Shown here piece by piece: positions 10,058-20,503 of a DNA stretch of 64,000 nt. The position numbers were made by a program, and so were the translations under genes. The notes under the pieces were generated by a model. It searched no databases. It was not told where the DNA came from and was given only the letters and a program-made list of their open reading frames with translations. The stretch is from Apricaphanius iberus (Eukaryota > Chordata > Actinopteri > Cyprinodontiformes > Aphaniidae), in contig JAPXFQ010001355.1 of NCBI GenBank assembly GCA_028564705.1, positions 558,001 to 622,000 on the forward strand, in the 5' to 3' direction. Position 1 is the stretch's first letter; every line of letters begins with the position of its first letter.

Positions 10058-10654
10058 TGTGTCATGAATCAGATCCTATGGCTCAAAATTAAGCAAACAT
10101 AACATAAGCATCATACCGGTTTGTGTGTCAAAACAGAGCGCCAGACTAAGGAGGTACTTATGTGATTATTATGGAAGTGAAAATTATTTATTTAATTGAC
10201 TTTAATAACAAGGACAATGATGTAATGATGTTACTGATATCTGGTTTTGTAAAGTTATGTATATCAAGATATTTTAATGTATTTTTCCTCTCAGTGTGTT
10301 TAATGGGCGGGGCTACTTGTGCTTCACTGCTCCTAATGGAATCAGTTAGTGTTTTGGAAGCCACAGAATTCAGTTGTTTCTGGCTGTCTTGTTTGTGAAG
10401 CTTTGTGAAGTTTTTTTTAAGCCCTGGATTTGTTGAGGGAACCTTTGAAGCCCATTGTTCTTCACTGCCAAAAATTTGGACAGTTAAATAGATATTTTCT
10501 TTCTTTTTTTCACTTGGTAAAGGAGGTGTGTAAATAAAACCTGCATTGTCACTTTACTCCGACATCCTATTGTGGTTGATTCTCAGTTCTTTGAGATGGA
10601 TGTATTACACCTGCGGACCACTGGAGGCGTTATAGGAACTGATTCATGACACCG
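10058..10654. mobile_element. Fold-back element, short inverted ends
   Basis: The left end TGTGTCATGAATCAGATCCT (10058-10077) is matched inversely by the right end, whose complement reads GGTGTCATGAATCAGTTCCT (about 10633-10652). The interior of about 550 bp encodes nothing recognisable. It ends with an AATAAA-containing, SINE- or LINE-tail-like stretch near 10535. Class uncertain. Confidence 0.5.
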
Positions 10655-12302
10655 TGTTTTGTCTAAATTACTGCAGTTCCACGTATAACTGTAACTTTCA
10701 CCGTATTCCTATCACTCTACGAATTTTATACGATCATCTGATTTTACATCAAAGCTCACCGTTTTGTTTTTCGGTATAAACATAACAGAAGCATTTTCGA
10801 AGGGTAAGCTTCAACAGACGCATTCACATGTAGACGGGCTAAGGTTGGCAAAATCAGACGTGGTAGCGCATCTCATCAAAACACCAGCATGCAAACAAGA
10901 GTTTGTTCCTGAAACTGTCAAAGAGTGCTGTGAATAAACAGAGCAACTGTCACAGCAATGTACTAATAATGAATAACTTTTATTAACGTTGAGCCTGGTG
11001 CTATTCACTGTTATCCTTATATCGTATTATACTGAATGCAACATTTTAATCGGGGCCAAATTAATAATCAGTCAGAGCAGTTCCAATGTTGTAATAACTG
11101 TTTTAATTAATATAATTGATATTAACCTAAGAAGTATACATTAAATTGTCTTATTTGTTGTTTCATACAGGAGGCCAGACAACAGTTCCAGCATAGACAG
11201 TTTCTGGATAGATTCCAGTGATCCTCAGCTTCATCTCCTGCCTTCTTCACTTCATCATCAACTTGTTGTCTTTGAGCCACTCCGTCACTAATTTAACTGT
11301 GTTTTGGGTCTATGTCCATTTTGTCCAAACTTTGTGCCCAAATGTTAACTTGATTTCTGTTTTTATAACATTTTGCTAAAAAATATCCACATGATGTTCC
11401 TTTTGTGAAATGCCTTTTTGCAGCAAAACACCCTGCACTGTTATACTTCCCAATTAGGAATTCAACTCTCAGGAAGGCCAGCTTCCTCCAGTTTTCCTCC
11501 ACATATAAATATGTACATATGGCCATGGACTCATGCATTTTACCTTTATCATTGGACATATCCCAAAAGTCCCTGAATCCACTTGCATACCATAATCTGG
11601 GTTTTTGTGTTGCTTTTGGAGTAACATCTTAATCGTTGCAGAGTAGTCTTACAAACCATGTTGGTGCATCACTTTTTCTGTGTTGATTATTAATGTTGAT
11701 TATCTCTTAGCTGGTTCAGTCAGCATCTTCACAAAGGCTTTTTTTTAGGTTTACATGCACACTAGGCAAATTACTAAGAAAAAAAAATATGTGATACAGA
11801 AACCGTCTCCTTCCTGAGTACTTAGATGATGATAAATGAACATGGTAGCTCGTGGTGTACTGATAATCGATGAGTTGCGATGTAAAACATGCCAAATTTA
11901 TTCAAAAGTCTTTAAAGTTGATTATTTTTCTTAACCTAAGAACAAAGATGTCAAGATCTGGCCTACCGCTCAGACAGTTCTGCCCAGACTGGAAGAAACA
12001 GTATTGCACTTGCAGCAATTATAACCAAATAAATGCAGTATAGATTTGTACACATATTTAAATTTGCACACTTTATAAGACCAAAGAGTCATATTCCCTC
12101 AATTTAAAAAACGAGTGGTGCTGCACTGGACTGAATCAAATATACTCTTAAACCCGCGGGTCACCACGTTGGCTACTAGCTTAAGAAGCTATTATCAACA
12201 TGGATTAGCATCGTCAGTGACGCAAAAACAAGAAATCAAAAAATAAAAAATATGCTGGGAGGTTAAGATGTGTTCTAAATGTCTATATTATGACTTATTA
12301 GT
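10655..12302. other. Non-coding; one weak exon candidate
   Basis: No defined repeat or gene. A possible terminal coding exon at 11171-11291 is listed under findings. Open frames at 11293-11632 overlap on both strands and show no domain. Confidence 0.4.
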
Positions 12303-12343
12303 AATATTGTGTTTAATGTTATCTAAACATTAAACACAATATT
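12303..12343. repeat. Perfect 18-bp-arm palindrome
   Basis: The arm AATATTGTGTTTAATGTT (12303-12320) is followed by the 5-nt loop ATCTA and the exact reverse complement (12326-12343). Confidence 0.97.
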
Positions 12344-14307
12344 TCTATTTCTTGTAAAATAGTATTACATTTGGCCCAGCGCCCTCTGATAGATTCTGAT
12401 TTTGGCCCCTTTTCACTTGCTGTCTGTTGTGTCCAAGGCTGTATTTACCATTGAGGACACTGAAATCCAGATCTTGGTCATTTTCTGTGGATTTTAATGA
12501 CAATTAAAAGAATGTTTGTGAACGGTAATGGTGGAGGGATGGGTGTAACAGACATGGGGTACACATGCGAAACATCATGCACTCTTCCTGTGTTAAGGTA
12601 GTTAATATGCGGTAGCTTATTTTTTCGGAACCATCTTTAAATGCACCTTAATATGTACAGGCAGCAAAGGATTGCTGAGAGGTGCTGCTAAGCAGAGCAG
12701 GGTGGAGCAACACGTCCAGCTGACCAGCCAGAGCCATCAAAAAAAACCCAAAATACAGTTTCAGTATTTACAGGCAATATGTAAGTTGAGTTATGCTGTT
12801 GTATGCAGGTAATATTGACAAAATGAAGCCTAGTAGCCTACATGTCAATGTATAATGTTAAGCAGGTTAACAACACTGATCTTACTTCTGTTATTTTTCT
12901 TACTAGTTAGTTCATGAATAAACAAAATTCTGTTTTGTTTGCCTGTAGAACTTTACTGCTTCCCACACATTTGAAGTAATCGATATCTTAGAATATAATT
13001 TCTCATTTGTATGTAGAGTTGTTATAGGTTAATTTTCTTGTAAAGAAGAGTAATTATTTGAATTATTTTTAAACCATTTAAAATCTTTTCTGTAAATGTA
13101 GACTTGTAAAAGCTTATCTGAATGTAATTTAAATATTCTAACCACGTACAGCAGGAACTCTTTAAATATGTTCAAATCAAAAGTGCTCTTCAAGTAAACA
13201 GGACATGATTAAAGTGCTTAAGGACCGGGCCAAATGTTCTTTTTTTATGGAAAGCCAAATACAATCACCTTATGTTATACTTGTTTTGATGTTATCCGTT
13301 TGTATTTTTTGTGCATATTTTAGGTATTTCATTACCGTTATCAGTTTCCCTTTTCATTTTAGTTTATTTCTTGGTGTTTACTTCTGTTATTACTTCCTTC
13401 CATACTTTTGTTCAATTGCTCTTGTTTAATCGTTTGTTTTCCCTCATGTCATTCTACCTCATTTCCTTTATTAGGTTTTCTCATTTGGAATCACTTTCTA
13501 GTATTTGTTTCCCTCTGATTTCCTTTGTTAACTAACACTCTAATTGAGAGTCTCTCTGTGGTTCCTTACTTCTTACTCTCTTATGTATATTTTATCTTAC
13601 ATTACTTCTGAGTTTGTCTTTCTCTTTGTTTAGGATTATTTTCTTTCTAGTGTCCTCTACTGTTTATTCCGTTCCTTTTCTCTCCCTACCATACTGCTCC
13701 CTCTCCCAGATACTAATTATTTCCACCTGCTCTCTCGCTCTCACCTGCAACTGCTTTCACTAATTAGTCCTCAGGTTTCTCTCACCCTTTCACTCCCTCC
13801 TCAGTATTTACGCTTTTTTTTATTTCGTCACTAGTTGCTGGATTGTCTGTCTTTCTCCCCATGGTCTGTCCTCAAGTCTCCCTGTAAGTGTGCCTCTGTG
13901 ACTACGTTTTAAAGCTGTCACTATTCTCGTTATGGTCGGGCTGAGGTCACTATTCGGGTTTCAAAAACATTCGGAATAACCCGTTTATAGTGACGGCAAT
14001 GTGAAGCCTTTTTCAACCAATGAAGCTTTCAATCCAATTGTATTGGAAAAAAAAGGTTCATTGCTCGATGCTTCAAAACTCACATCTGCTTGACATCTGC
14101 TGGTGAAGGCATAGTATTGCAAATGTTTTCACAGCCAATTGCACTCTGTTGAAGATGAATTGTGGATTTAACTTTATTTATGAATAAATCATTAAAAAGC
14201 CTCTCTGGGACCGTGTAATAGACTGCACCTACGAAACATAAGTTTTTTTTAAAGGATGGCTTTTTATGGGATAGGTCTGTGATTATTTAATTTATTCCAC
14301 ACATATA
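12344..14307. other. Non-coding; T/C-rich block 13300-13900
   Basis: No gene is seen. From about 13300 to 13900 the plus strand is strongly pyrimidine-rich. Open frames there (13205-13535) are leucine/phenylalanine/serine-rich by composition and are rejected. The block may be the untranslated tail of an old retroelement, but nothing confirms this. Confidence 0.45.
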
Positions 14308-14382
14308 CAGGTGCTGGCCAGTAAATTAGAATATCATCAAAAAGTTGAATTATTTCAATAATTCCATTCAAAACGTGAAACT
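14308..14382 (+). repeat. Left terminal inverted repeat
   Basis: A 75-bp repeat matching 15846-15920 inversely. The two differences by eye are AAAAAGTTG versus TAAAAGTTG, and TTCAATAATT versus TTCAGTAATT. Confidence 0.95.
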
Positions 14383-14598
14383 TGGACATTATATTCATGC
14401 AATGCATACAGACCAATGTATTTCCAATGTTTATTTCTTTTAATTTTGATATTTATAAGTGACAACTAATGAAAACTCCAAATTTGGTATCTCAAAAAAA
14501 TTAGAATATTTTAAAGGCCAATGAAAAAAAAATGTTTTTTTTTTAAATGTTGGCCAACTGAAAAGAATGAACATGAAAAGAATGTGCATGTATAGCAC

Positions 14599-15603
14599 TC
14601 AATACTTAGTCGGGGCTCCTTTTGCCTCCATCACTGCAGTAATGCGGCGTGGCATGGACTCGATCAGTCTGTGGCACTGCTCAGGTGTTATGAGAGCCCA
14701 GGTTGCTCTGATAGTCGTCTTCAGCTCCTCTGCATTGTTGGGTCTAGCGTATTGCATCTTCCGCTTCACAATACCCCATAGATTTTCTATGGGGTTAAGG
14801 TCAGGCGAGTTTGCTGGCCAATCAAGGACAGGGATACCATGGTCCTTGAACCAGGTACTGGTGGTTTTGGCACTGTGTGCAGGTGCCAAGTCCTGTTGAA
14901 AAGTGTAGTCTGCATCCCCATAAAGTTGGTCAGCAGCAGGAAGCATGAAGTGCTCTAAAACTTCCTGGTAGACGGCTGCATTGACCTTGGACCTCAGGAA
15001 ACAGAGTGGGCCAACACCGCTAGATGACATGGCACCCCACACCATCACTGACAGTGGAAACTTTACACTGGACCTCATGCAACATGGATTTTGTGCTTCT
15101 CCGCTCTTCCTCCAGACTCTGGGTCCTTGATTTCCAAAGGAAATGCAAAAATTGCTTTCATCAGAAAGCATAACTTTGGACCACTCAGCAGGAGTCCAGT
15201 CCTTTTTGTCCTTGGCCCAGGCGAGACGCTTCTTACGCTGTTTCTTGTTCAAGAGTGGCTTGACACACGGAATGCAACAGCTGAATCCCATGTCTTTCAT
15301 GAGTCTCTTCGTGGTGGTTCTTGAAGCGCTGACTCCAGCTGCAGTCCACTCTTTGTGGATCTCCCCCACATTTTTGAATGGGTTTGTCGTCACAATTCTC
15401 TGCAGGGTGCAGTTATCCCTAGAGCTTGTACATTTTTTTCTACCACATTTTTTCCGTCCCTTCGCCTGTCTGTTAATGTGCTTGGACACAGAGCTCTGCG
15501 AGCAGCCAGCTTCTTTAGCAATCACCTTTTGTATCTTGCCCTCCTTGTACAAGGTGTCAATGGTCGTCTTTTAGACAGCTGTTAAGTCAGAAGTGTTCCC
15601 CAT
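14599..15603 (-). pseudogene. Tc1-type DD34E transposase, stop at codon 11
   Basis: Read from the ATG at 15603, the frame codes MGNTSDLTAV and then meets TAA at codon 11 (15571-15573). It then continues open for 323 codons to a normal C-terminus ending APTKY. Where a glutamine codon (CAA) would be usual, one C-to-T change explains the stop. Downstream is a complete protein. The helix-turn-helix is near residues 15-48, with a cysteine/lysine-rich region near 50. A second DNA-binding domain follows. The catalytic residues are D148 (LSDESNF), D238 (FQQDLAPAH) and E273 (NPIENLWG), with 34 residues between D238 and E273. No in-frame ATG lies close after the stop, so an active protein is unlikely from this copy. 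It could be mobilised in trans because its ends are intact. Confidence 0.93.
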
Positions 15604-15845
15604 GATTGTGGAGCCTTCAGAACAAGACTGAGGGACCTTTTAAAGGCCTTTGCAGGTGTTTTGAGTTAATCAGCTGATTAGAGTGGCACCAGGTGTCTTC
15701 TATATTGAGCCTTTTCAGAATATTCTAATTTTCTGAGATACTGAATTTGGTGTTTTCATTAGCTGTCAGTTGTAATAATAAAAATGAAAATTAATAAACA
15801 CTTGAAATATATCACTATGTGTGGAAGGAAAGTATACAGTATGGA

Positions 15846-15920
15846 AGTTTCACGTTTTGAATGGAATTACTGAAATAATTCAACTTTTAGATGATATTCT
15901 AATTTACTGGCCAGCACCTG
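15846..15920 (-). repeat. Right terminal inverted repeat
   Basis: Inverted partner of 14308-14382, ending GGCCAGCACCTG and followed by the TA target dinucleotide. Confidence 0.95.
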
Positions 15921-15922
15921 TA

Positions 15923-16734
15923 TAGCCTACATTATTTCATTTTTCAAATTATTGTACTTTTCACATTTCCATTGATTCATGTTTGTAAATTAGAAGACAT
16001 GATATAATTGATCCTTACCTCCTTCCTAATACATGTCGCTCTCTTTAGGCATTATTTAACAAAATTGGCATAATACAATGACAAAAAAAATTTCTTTCAC
16101 ATTAAAAGGATAGAACATACTGAAGTCAACAATTATTGCAAACAGAACATGCAAAGCCAAACTGTAAACCTATTAGAATTTGTTTTTTACCCAAACAATA
16201 TTTGTATTAATTACAAAACAGTTAAAATATAATTAAAAAACAGAATTTATTTTAAATATAAGGAATGAGAAATGAAAAAAAACTGTTTAAAAAGCTCCTG
16301 TCCATGTATGGCATGAAGCTCAATATTCTAGTACATACTATAAAGGTAGATCACTAGATCATATAAATTTGATAAACTTAAGAGAAATTCAGTTGTTCCA
16401 CAACTCAGAATGCCATTAATTTTGTCTTTATTTTATTTTGTTCATTTTGCTACTAAACAACTTCTAGGGGAAATTCTCTAAGCATCTCAATGCCAAAAAC
16501 ACCAACAACGGTGCAACCCTTTTCAGGACTCTTAAAGTATTTTAACCAATGTCTGAAACAGTCACAAAGGTGTGTGTGTGAAACGGGGCTATGAACACCA
16601 TTGGTCAATGCAGTGGTTCGTTTTTGTTATACAATTGTCAAATTCTTGCATCTACAATACAATGTTCATAAACAGGGCTTCATTGATCTTGTGCAACATC
16701 TTTAGCCAAATAATGTCATAACTCGAAATACTGT
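15923..16734. other. AT-rich stretch upstream of hAT relic
   Basis: No defined gene or repeat. The right part, from about 16440, probably belongs to the 5' half of the hAT element whose recognisable coding part starts near 16735, but I cannot prove homology. Confidence 0.4.
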
Positions 16735-17441
16735 TGTTATTCAAGCTACAGAGGCTTCAGTTGAAATGAAAAGAATACTGAAAGCGGCCCTTAGTGAACA
16801 ACATACTAGAGACCAGAGATCCTGTGCTGCCATGGCATGCAAGCAGCTTGAAGGGCCACATACCTTTACTGCATGTATTGTGGCCTAAATAATATTCACT
16901 CAGAGTTCAATATCAAAGAGAAGATTGTTCGCACTACAACTGACAACGGATCGTACTTTCGGAAAGCCTTCAGAGATTATGGGTACACTGATGAAAATAA
17001 CAACCCTGAATCTGTTGTAGAGGAGGATGATGATGACGATGATGGTTGCAGCCAGAATGACAATAGGATGAAACTGAGGGTGTAGAATTTGTTTATGCAG
17101 GAGCACTGTTGGCTGAATATGGCTGCATGGAATACCAGCTACCCAAGCACCATCGCTGTGCCTACCATCCCCACAGTGGATGCTTCAAAAGCAGAGGTCA
17201 ACCCATTGTGCAAGCATGTGTCAAGGTCTGCATTTGCCAAATGTACTAGCTTTTGGAACGGAAGTTCAAGATGAACAACTGAATGTGAGGTTATTGAAGA
17301 GCATTGCATGATCCAACTCATAAGGCCTGTTGCTAAATAATAGAATTCACTCTTCTCAGCTGTAGAAATAATAGTGAAAATAACAAGAGAACAAGACTAA
17401 TGAGCCCTTGGAGCTGTCTGCAGTGCACTAGATATGCCAAA
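16735..17441 (+). pseudogene. hAT transposase relic, 5' coding exon
   Basis: Fragments of an hAT-superfamily transposase are readable on the plus strand. They include IHSEFNIKEKIVRTTTDNGS (about 16895-16955), the segment around the first catalytic aspartate of hAT enzymes (TDNGS). An acidic run of glutamates and aspartates follows (about 17020-17045), then KHHRCAYHP (about 17143-17170). Near the end are IEEHCMIQLIRPVAK and FSAVEIIVKITRE in other frames. Stops and frameshifts break it repeatedly. The coding similarity ends at a splice-donor match (CCAAAgtaagt, donor at 17442). This suggests the ancestral gene had an intron here. The next coding piece is at 19430-19729. Confidence 0.85.
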
Positions 17442-17649
17442 GTAAGTGCTTTTCTATATACATTTCATTCCAGAGCTTGATTAACATTAAATTCATATAT
17501 ATTTGTATACTTTAGAAAAGATGTATGCACTGTGCCAATATGCAATCCTCATATTTACAAATTAACTGAATTTTTGCAACAAAGCTGCATTTCAATTTCA
17601 TGTCTGATATTTTTTTGTGATCAGTTCCTTTAATTAGAGCTACCACATC

Positions 17650-17667
17650 AAGTAGTCTACATTTTCA
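17650..17667 (+). repeat. Target-site duplication, left copy
   Basis: AAGTAGTCTACATTTTCA, 18 bp, is repeated exactly at 19381-19398. Confidence 0.93.
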
Positions 17668-19380
17668 CTATAGTGTACGTATGGGGGATATGAATGCGTG
17701 TATAGCGTCCTTTTTTCGTATGTCCTGTATTTGCAAGAATGTGTACGCATGAGAGGGAGGGTACGTATGAGTGTCTCTGTCTGTCTATGTCTACCTGTCA
17801 GGTTGGGTGCTTGGCTGCTCTCTGTCCTGATGCATCTTCTTCCCTCCCCGTCACTCCCCGTCGGTGATGGTTGCTCCTGCCCGCTGGTTGATGATGGCTC
17901 TCGATGCCTGGGGCCGGGGGTCCCGGTTGCGGCCCGGCTCGGTCCTGGTGCATGTCGGGCGGGTCCTGGGTGGTCCGGTGTGTCGGGCGGCTGCTGTTTC
18001 GGGCAGACGTCCTCCTTGGATTGACTGGGGCACCTCTCATGGGGGTGCCGGGGTTGTAGAACAGGTTGGTGCCGTCCGGTGGATCGCTGGGGACTGTGTC
18101 TGGCGCCCAGGCCTCCTGCCGGTTCCAGGACTTCTGCTGGCTGGTCTGTTCACCTGGTGGGGCTGTCCGGCAGTGGCTGGGCCCCTGATCTTGGCGCCCT
18201 ACGTGGGGCGGGATCTGGACCCGGGAGCTGGAAGATCTGGATGTCCAGGTGCCGGCTGGGCGCGGCCTGGGGAGGGCGTACATCCGCCGTAGCTCTTGCT
18301 GTGGCTCCCTGGCGTGTGGGTGTGTGGGGGCGGGCCGGGTTGTTGACGGTGGGTATTGGTCCGGGGTGGCGGCAGCGTGTGTTGTCCGTCGGTTGGCTGC
18401 GGATCCCCCTTGTCTGCGGCGGCGGCGGGGGGCCCTTGTCGGCTTGTCCCTGGTTGGGGCCCCGCTGGGGGGCGGGGTGCCCCTGGTCCCCGTGGCCTCC
18501 GGTTCCTGATCCGGGCTCGCCCTGGCGTAGCCGGTTACCGGCGGAGCCCGTGGGCTCGTCACTGCGATCTCTCGGGCCCCAGCATTGCGGCTGGTGGGTG
18601 GTCCCCTGGGGCTTCCATCTGTTCCTCTCTTGGCGGGTGATCGACCCTGCGCTGATCCGCCTGTGGACTTTGTACTCTGTGGGACCCTGGATGCATACAT
18701 CTCTTGCCTCCTCCATGTCTGTGTCGATTCCTGTAGGACGGATTGACGGTTCCTTACACCAGCTATCAATCACTTGCATGGGGAAACCTTATTCAGACCT
18801 GCATGCTCGCACACACATAGGTGTGGGGACATTGGTGTGGACGGACATATCTTAAGTTGAGGTTATCATCATTAGTTAGTTGTTCACAGGAGCTTACCAG
18901 AAACATTTGTATTATGTTCATTAATCCATGCTTGTGTGTAGTGAATGTGTAATTCTTAGTTTATTCTACTAGATCCGAACTATTGGTTTGGTTCTGTACA
19001 GTTTGTTGTTTTTGTTTTGTATTACTGTTTCTCTGCCGTCCGGCAGAGGTGGAGGACTGGGATGTTTTCTTGTGTTCTTTGTTTGAATCCTTGTCTTGTG
19101 TCGTCAGTTCGCGCCTCTGTTGGTCCGGTTTCTTTTCTTCACCTTCTTCCTTTCTCCCTTCTTGTCTCAGTTTAGTGTCCATGACGTCAGGAAATTAAAC
19201 CCACAGTAATCACTAATAAAGATTTTTCATACATACACATCAAGTGGCGTACTACAGCGAAGCTGTAATACTCTGCTTGGGAAAGTAAAACTGTTGGGCT
19301 TGTACTTGGTACTCAGACACGAATTCTGAGTACCATACTGCTAGACAGGACACGTTAAAAAAAAATAAAAATAAAAAAAA
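17668..19380 (+). mobile_element. GC-rich ~1.7-kb retroposon, non-coding
   Basis: The insert is bounded by an exact 18-bp direct repeat. It ends in an A-rich tail (19354-19380), the signature of target-primed reverse transcription by LINE machinery. The interior from about 17780 to 18780 is strikingly GC-rich compared with everything around it. Two stem-loops lie close to the 3' end. Long open frames exist on both strands of the GC-rich part (for example 18079-18855 plus, 17798-18769 minus), but they overlap, are composition-driven and have no domain. I do not recognise the family. It may be a non-autonomous element, the untranslated part of a LINE, or a retrocopy of a non-coding RNA. Confidence 0.82.
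19248..19335 (+). other. Two 3' stem-loops of the retroposon
   Basis: TACAGC-GAA-GCTGTA lies at about 19252-19266. TGGTACTCAG (19307-19316) pairs exactly with CTGAGTACCA (19326-19335) across a 9-nt loop. Stem-loops just upstream of the tail are where LINE reverse transcriptases often recognise their templates, so these may be the recognition structure. That is inference. Confidence 0.6.
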
Positions 19381-19398
19381 AAGTAGTCTACATTTTCA
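19381..19398 (+). repeat. Target-site duplication, right copy
   Basis: Exact repeat of 17650-17667, immediately after the A-rich tail. Confidence 0.93.
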
Positions 19399-19429
19399 AT
19401 GTTATTTTTCCTTTCTTTGTTTTATACAG

Positions 19430-19729
19430 GTTTACCTCCAGTGGAACCTGCATTTCTTGCAGAACATGTGAAGACAAGAAGCCCAGTAACAAAGGCACTT
19501 CATCGTGTGCAGGGATACACCAGTGTGTAGATTGTATGGTTGGTCCCCACCATAACTCTTCTAAGGACCAAGCTCCAGCACCTTTGCATTGCCTCCAACT
19601 TCTGTGAGCCTTTAAATGCTTTTAAACGCTTTGGAGAGAGGCTTTAAGACACATCACTAATAGCTGCAGCAATTCTAGCTCACAAATTTAAGACCTGCTG
19701 GAGAAGGGACGAAAGTATCCTTAAACTTG
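19430..19729 (+). pseudogene. hAT transposase relic, middle exon
   Basis: This 300-bp exon-like block lies between an acceptor (ttttatacag) and a donor (TTGgtaagt). It reads LPPVEPAFLAEHVKTRSP, then LVPTITLLRTKL, then LIAAAILAHKFKTCW in nearly one frame. These are typical mid-to-C-terminal hAT transposase segments. It has at least one stop (after GYTSV near 19530) and small frame breaks. It continues the gene begun at 16735. Confidence 0.85.
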
Positions 19730-19894
19730 GTAAGTTTCTTACTTGTCATCTTCCCCAATATGTTTGTATTTCTATACAGACAGTAAAATGAGTTTGAAAT
19801 TACACTTAATAACACAAATACACAGACCTACACATTTATATCCAATGCACAATTACCATACTGTCATATGGTCTAAAATGCACTGATCTATATT

Positions 19895-20149
19895 TTGATT
19901 CCATTGGGCTGGACTATATCAGAAGCCACATGGACTTGCAGGCCAAAACATTTGTCAGCGAGGGCTCCTCCCACTCATCTAGGATTGTGCCAGCTATCAC
20001 TTAAGCTTAATACATCACTTCCTGCCTCAGCAGCTTGTGAAAGACTGTTTAACGTTTCAGGGCTGATCTTCAGGCCAAGAAGAACATGTATTGGCTCAGA
20101 GAACATTGAGAATCAGGTACTTTTGCTGCTGCGCAAAGGAAATTGGTAA
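19895..20149 (+). pseudogene. hAT C-terminal dimerisation domain relic
   Basis: The frame contains LSLKLNTSLPASAACERLFN, then VSGLIFRPRR and ENIENQVLLLLRKGNW, ending at a stop at 20149. The segment with PASxxxERxFSxAG is the conserved core of the hAT dimerisation domain; here the S is replaced by N. It is the last exon of the element begun at 16735. It is open over about 60 codons, so it decays more slowly or was hit less than the upstream exons. Confidence 0.9.
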
Positions 20150-20280
20150 TGTTTTGTTGCATGTTTTGTGCTTTACTGTTATAGATTGTCCTGTTGTTTT
20201 ATATACAAGATTAAGTTCAAAGCGTTTTTTGCATCTTTTGGTGAAAACCTAAATTGTAGCCAGAAGCTATAAAACTGAAC

Positions 20281-20282
<2 letters not shown>

Positions 20283-20352
<70 letters not shown>
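20283..20352. repeat. (TA)n microsatellite
   Basis: About 35 TA units, followed closely by a truncated Tc1 end. Confidence 0.97.
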
Positions 20353-20354
<2 letters not shown>

Positions 20355-20364
20355 GTACATACAA

Positions 20365-20503
20365 AAGGTATACAGCAAAGTATTGAGATGAACTAATTTT
20401 GTCTCTCATAGTTGAGGTATAGCTATGATGAAAATTATAGGCCTTAAAGTGGGAGAACTTGCACAATTGGTGGCTGACTAAATACTTTTTTGCCCCACTC
20501 TAT
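20365..20503 (+). mobile_element. Truncated Tc1-type element, right end only
   Basis: The sequence ends GGTGGCTGACTAAATACTTT followed by TTTGCCCCACT. This is the terminal repeat of a well-known fish Tc1 family. It is preceded by the usual adjoining block around GAAAATTATAGGCC. The transposase gene and left end are missing. Confidence 0.75.

Larger units (their letters stand above)
14308..15920 (-). mobile_element. Tc1-type element with 75-bp inverted repeats
   Basis: This 1613-bp element is flanked by TA on both sides (14306-14307 and 15921-15922). Its terminal inverted repeats are 14308-14382 and 15846-15920; I count two mismatches in 75 positions. They begin CAGGTGCTGGCCAGTAAATT. It carries a DD34E transposase on the minus strand that is intact except for one early stop. 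The high identity of the two ends indicates a fairly recent insertion. Confidence 0.95.
17442..19429 (+). other. hAT intron containing a retroposon insert
   Basis: The interval runs from the donor-like gtaagt to the acceptor ttttatacag at 19429. Removing the 1.7-kb retroposon and one copy of its target duplication leaves about 257 bp, a plausible ancestral intron. Confidence 0.65.

Noticed and set aside
13205..13535. Hydrophobic plus-strand frames that could suggest a membrane protein
   Set aside because: The region is pyrimidine-rich, which produces Leu/Phe/Ser text in any frame; no start context or domain.
15091..15585. Plus-strand frames over the 14.3-kb Tc1 element
   Set aside because: Antisense shadows of the minus-strand transposase.
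17798..18855. Long open frames on both strands (up to 323 codons) in GC-rich sequence
   Set aside because: They overlap in several frames on both strands, consist of proline/arginine/glycine/serine-rich text from base composition, have no domain, and lie inside a retroposon bounded by a target duplication.
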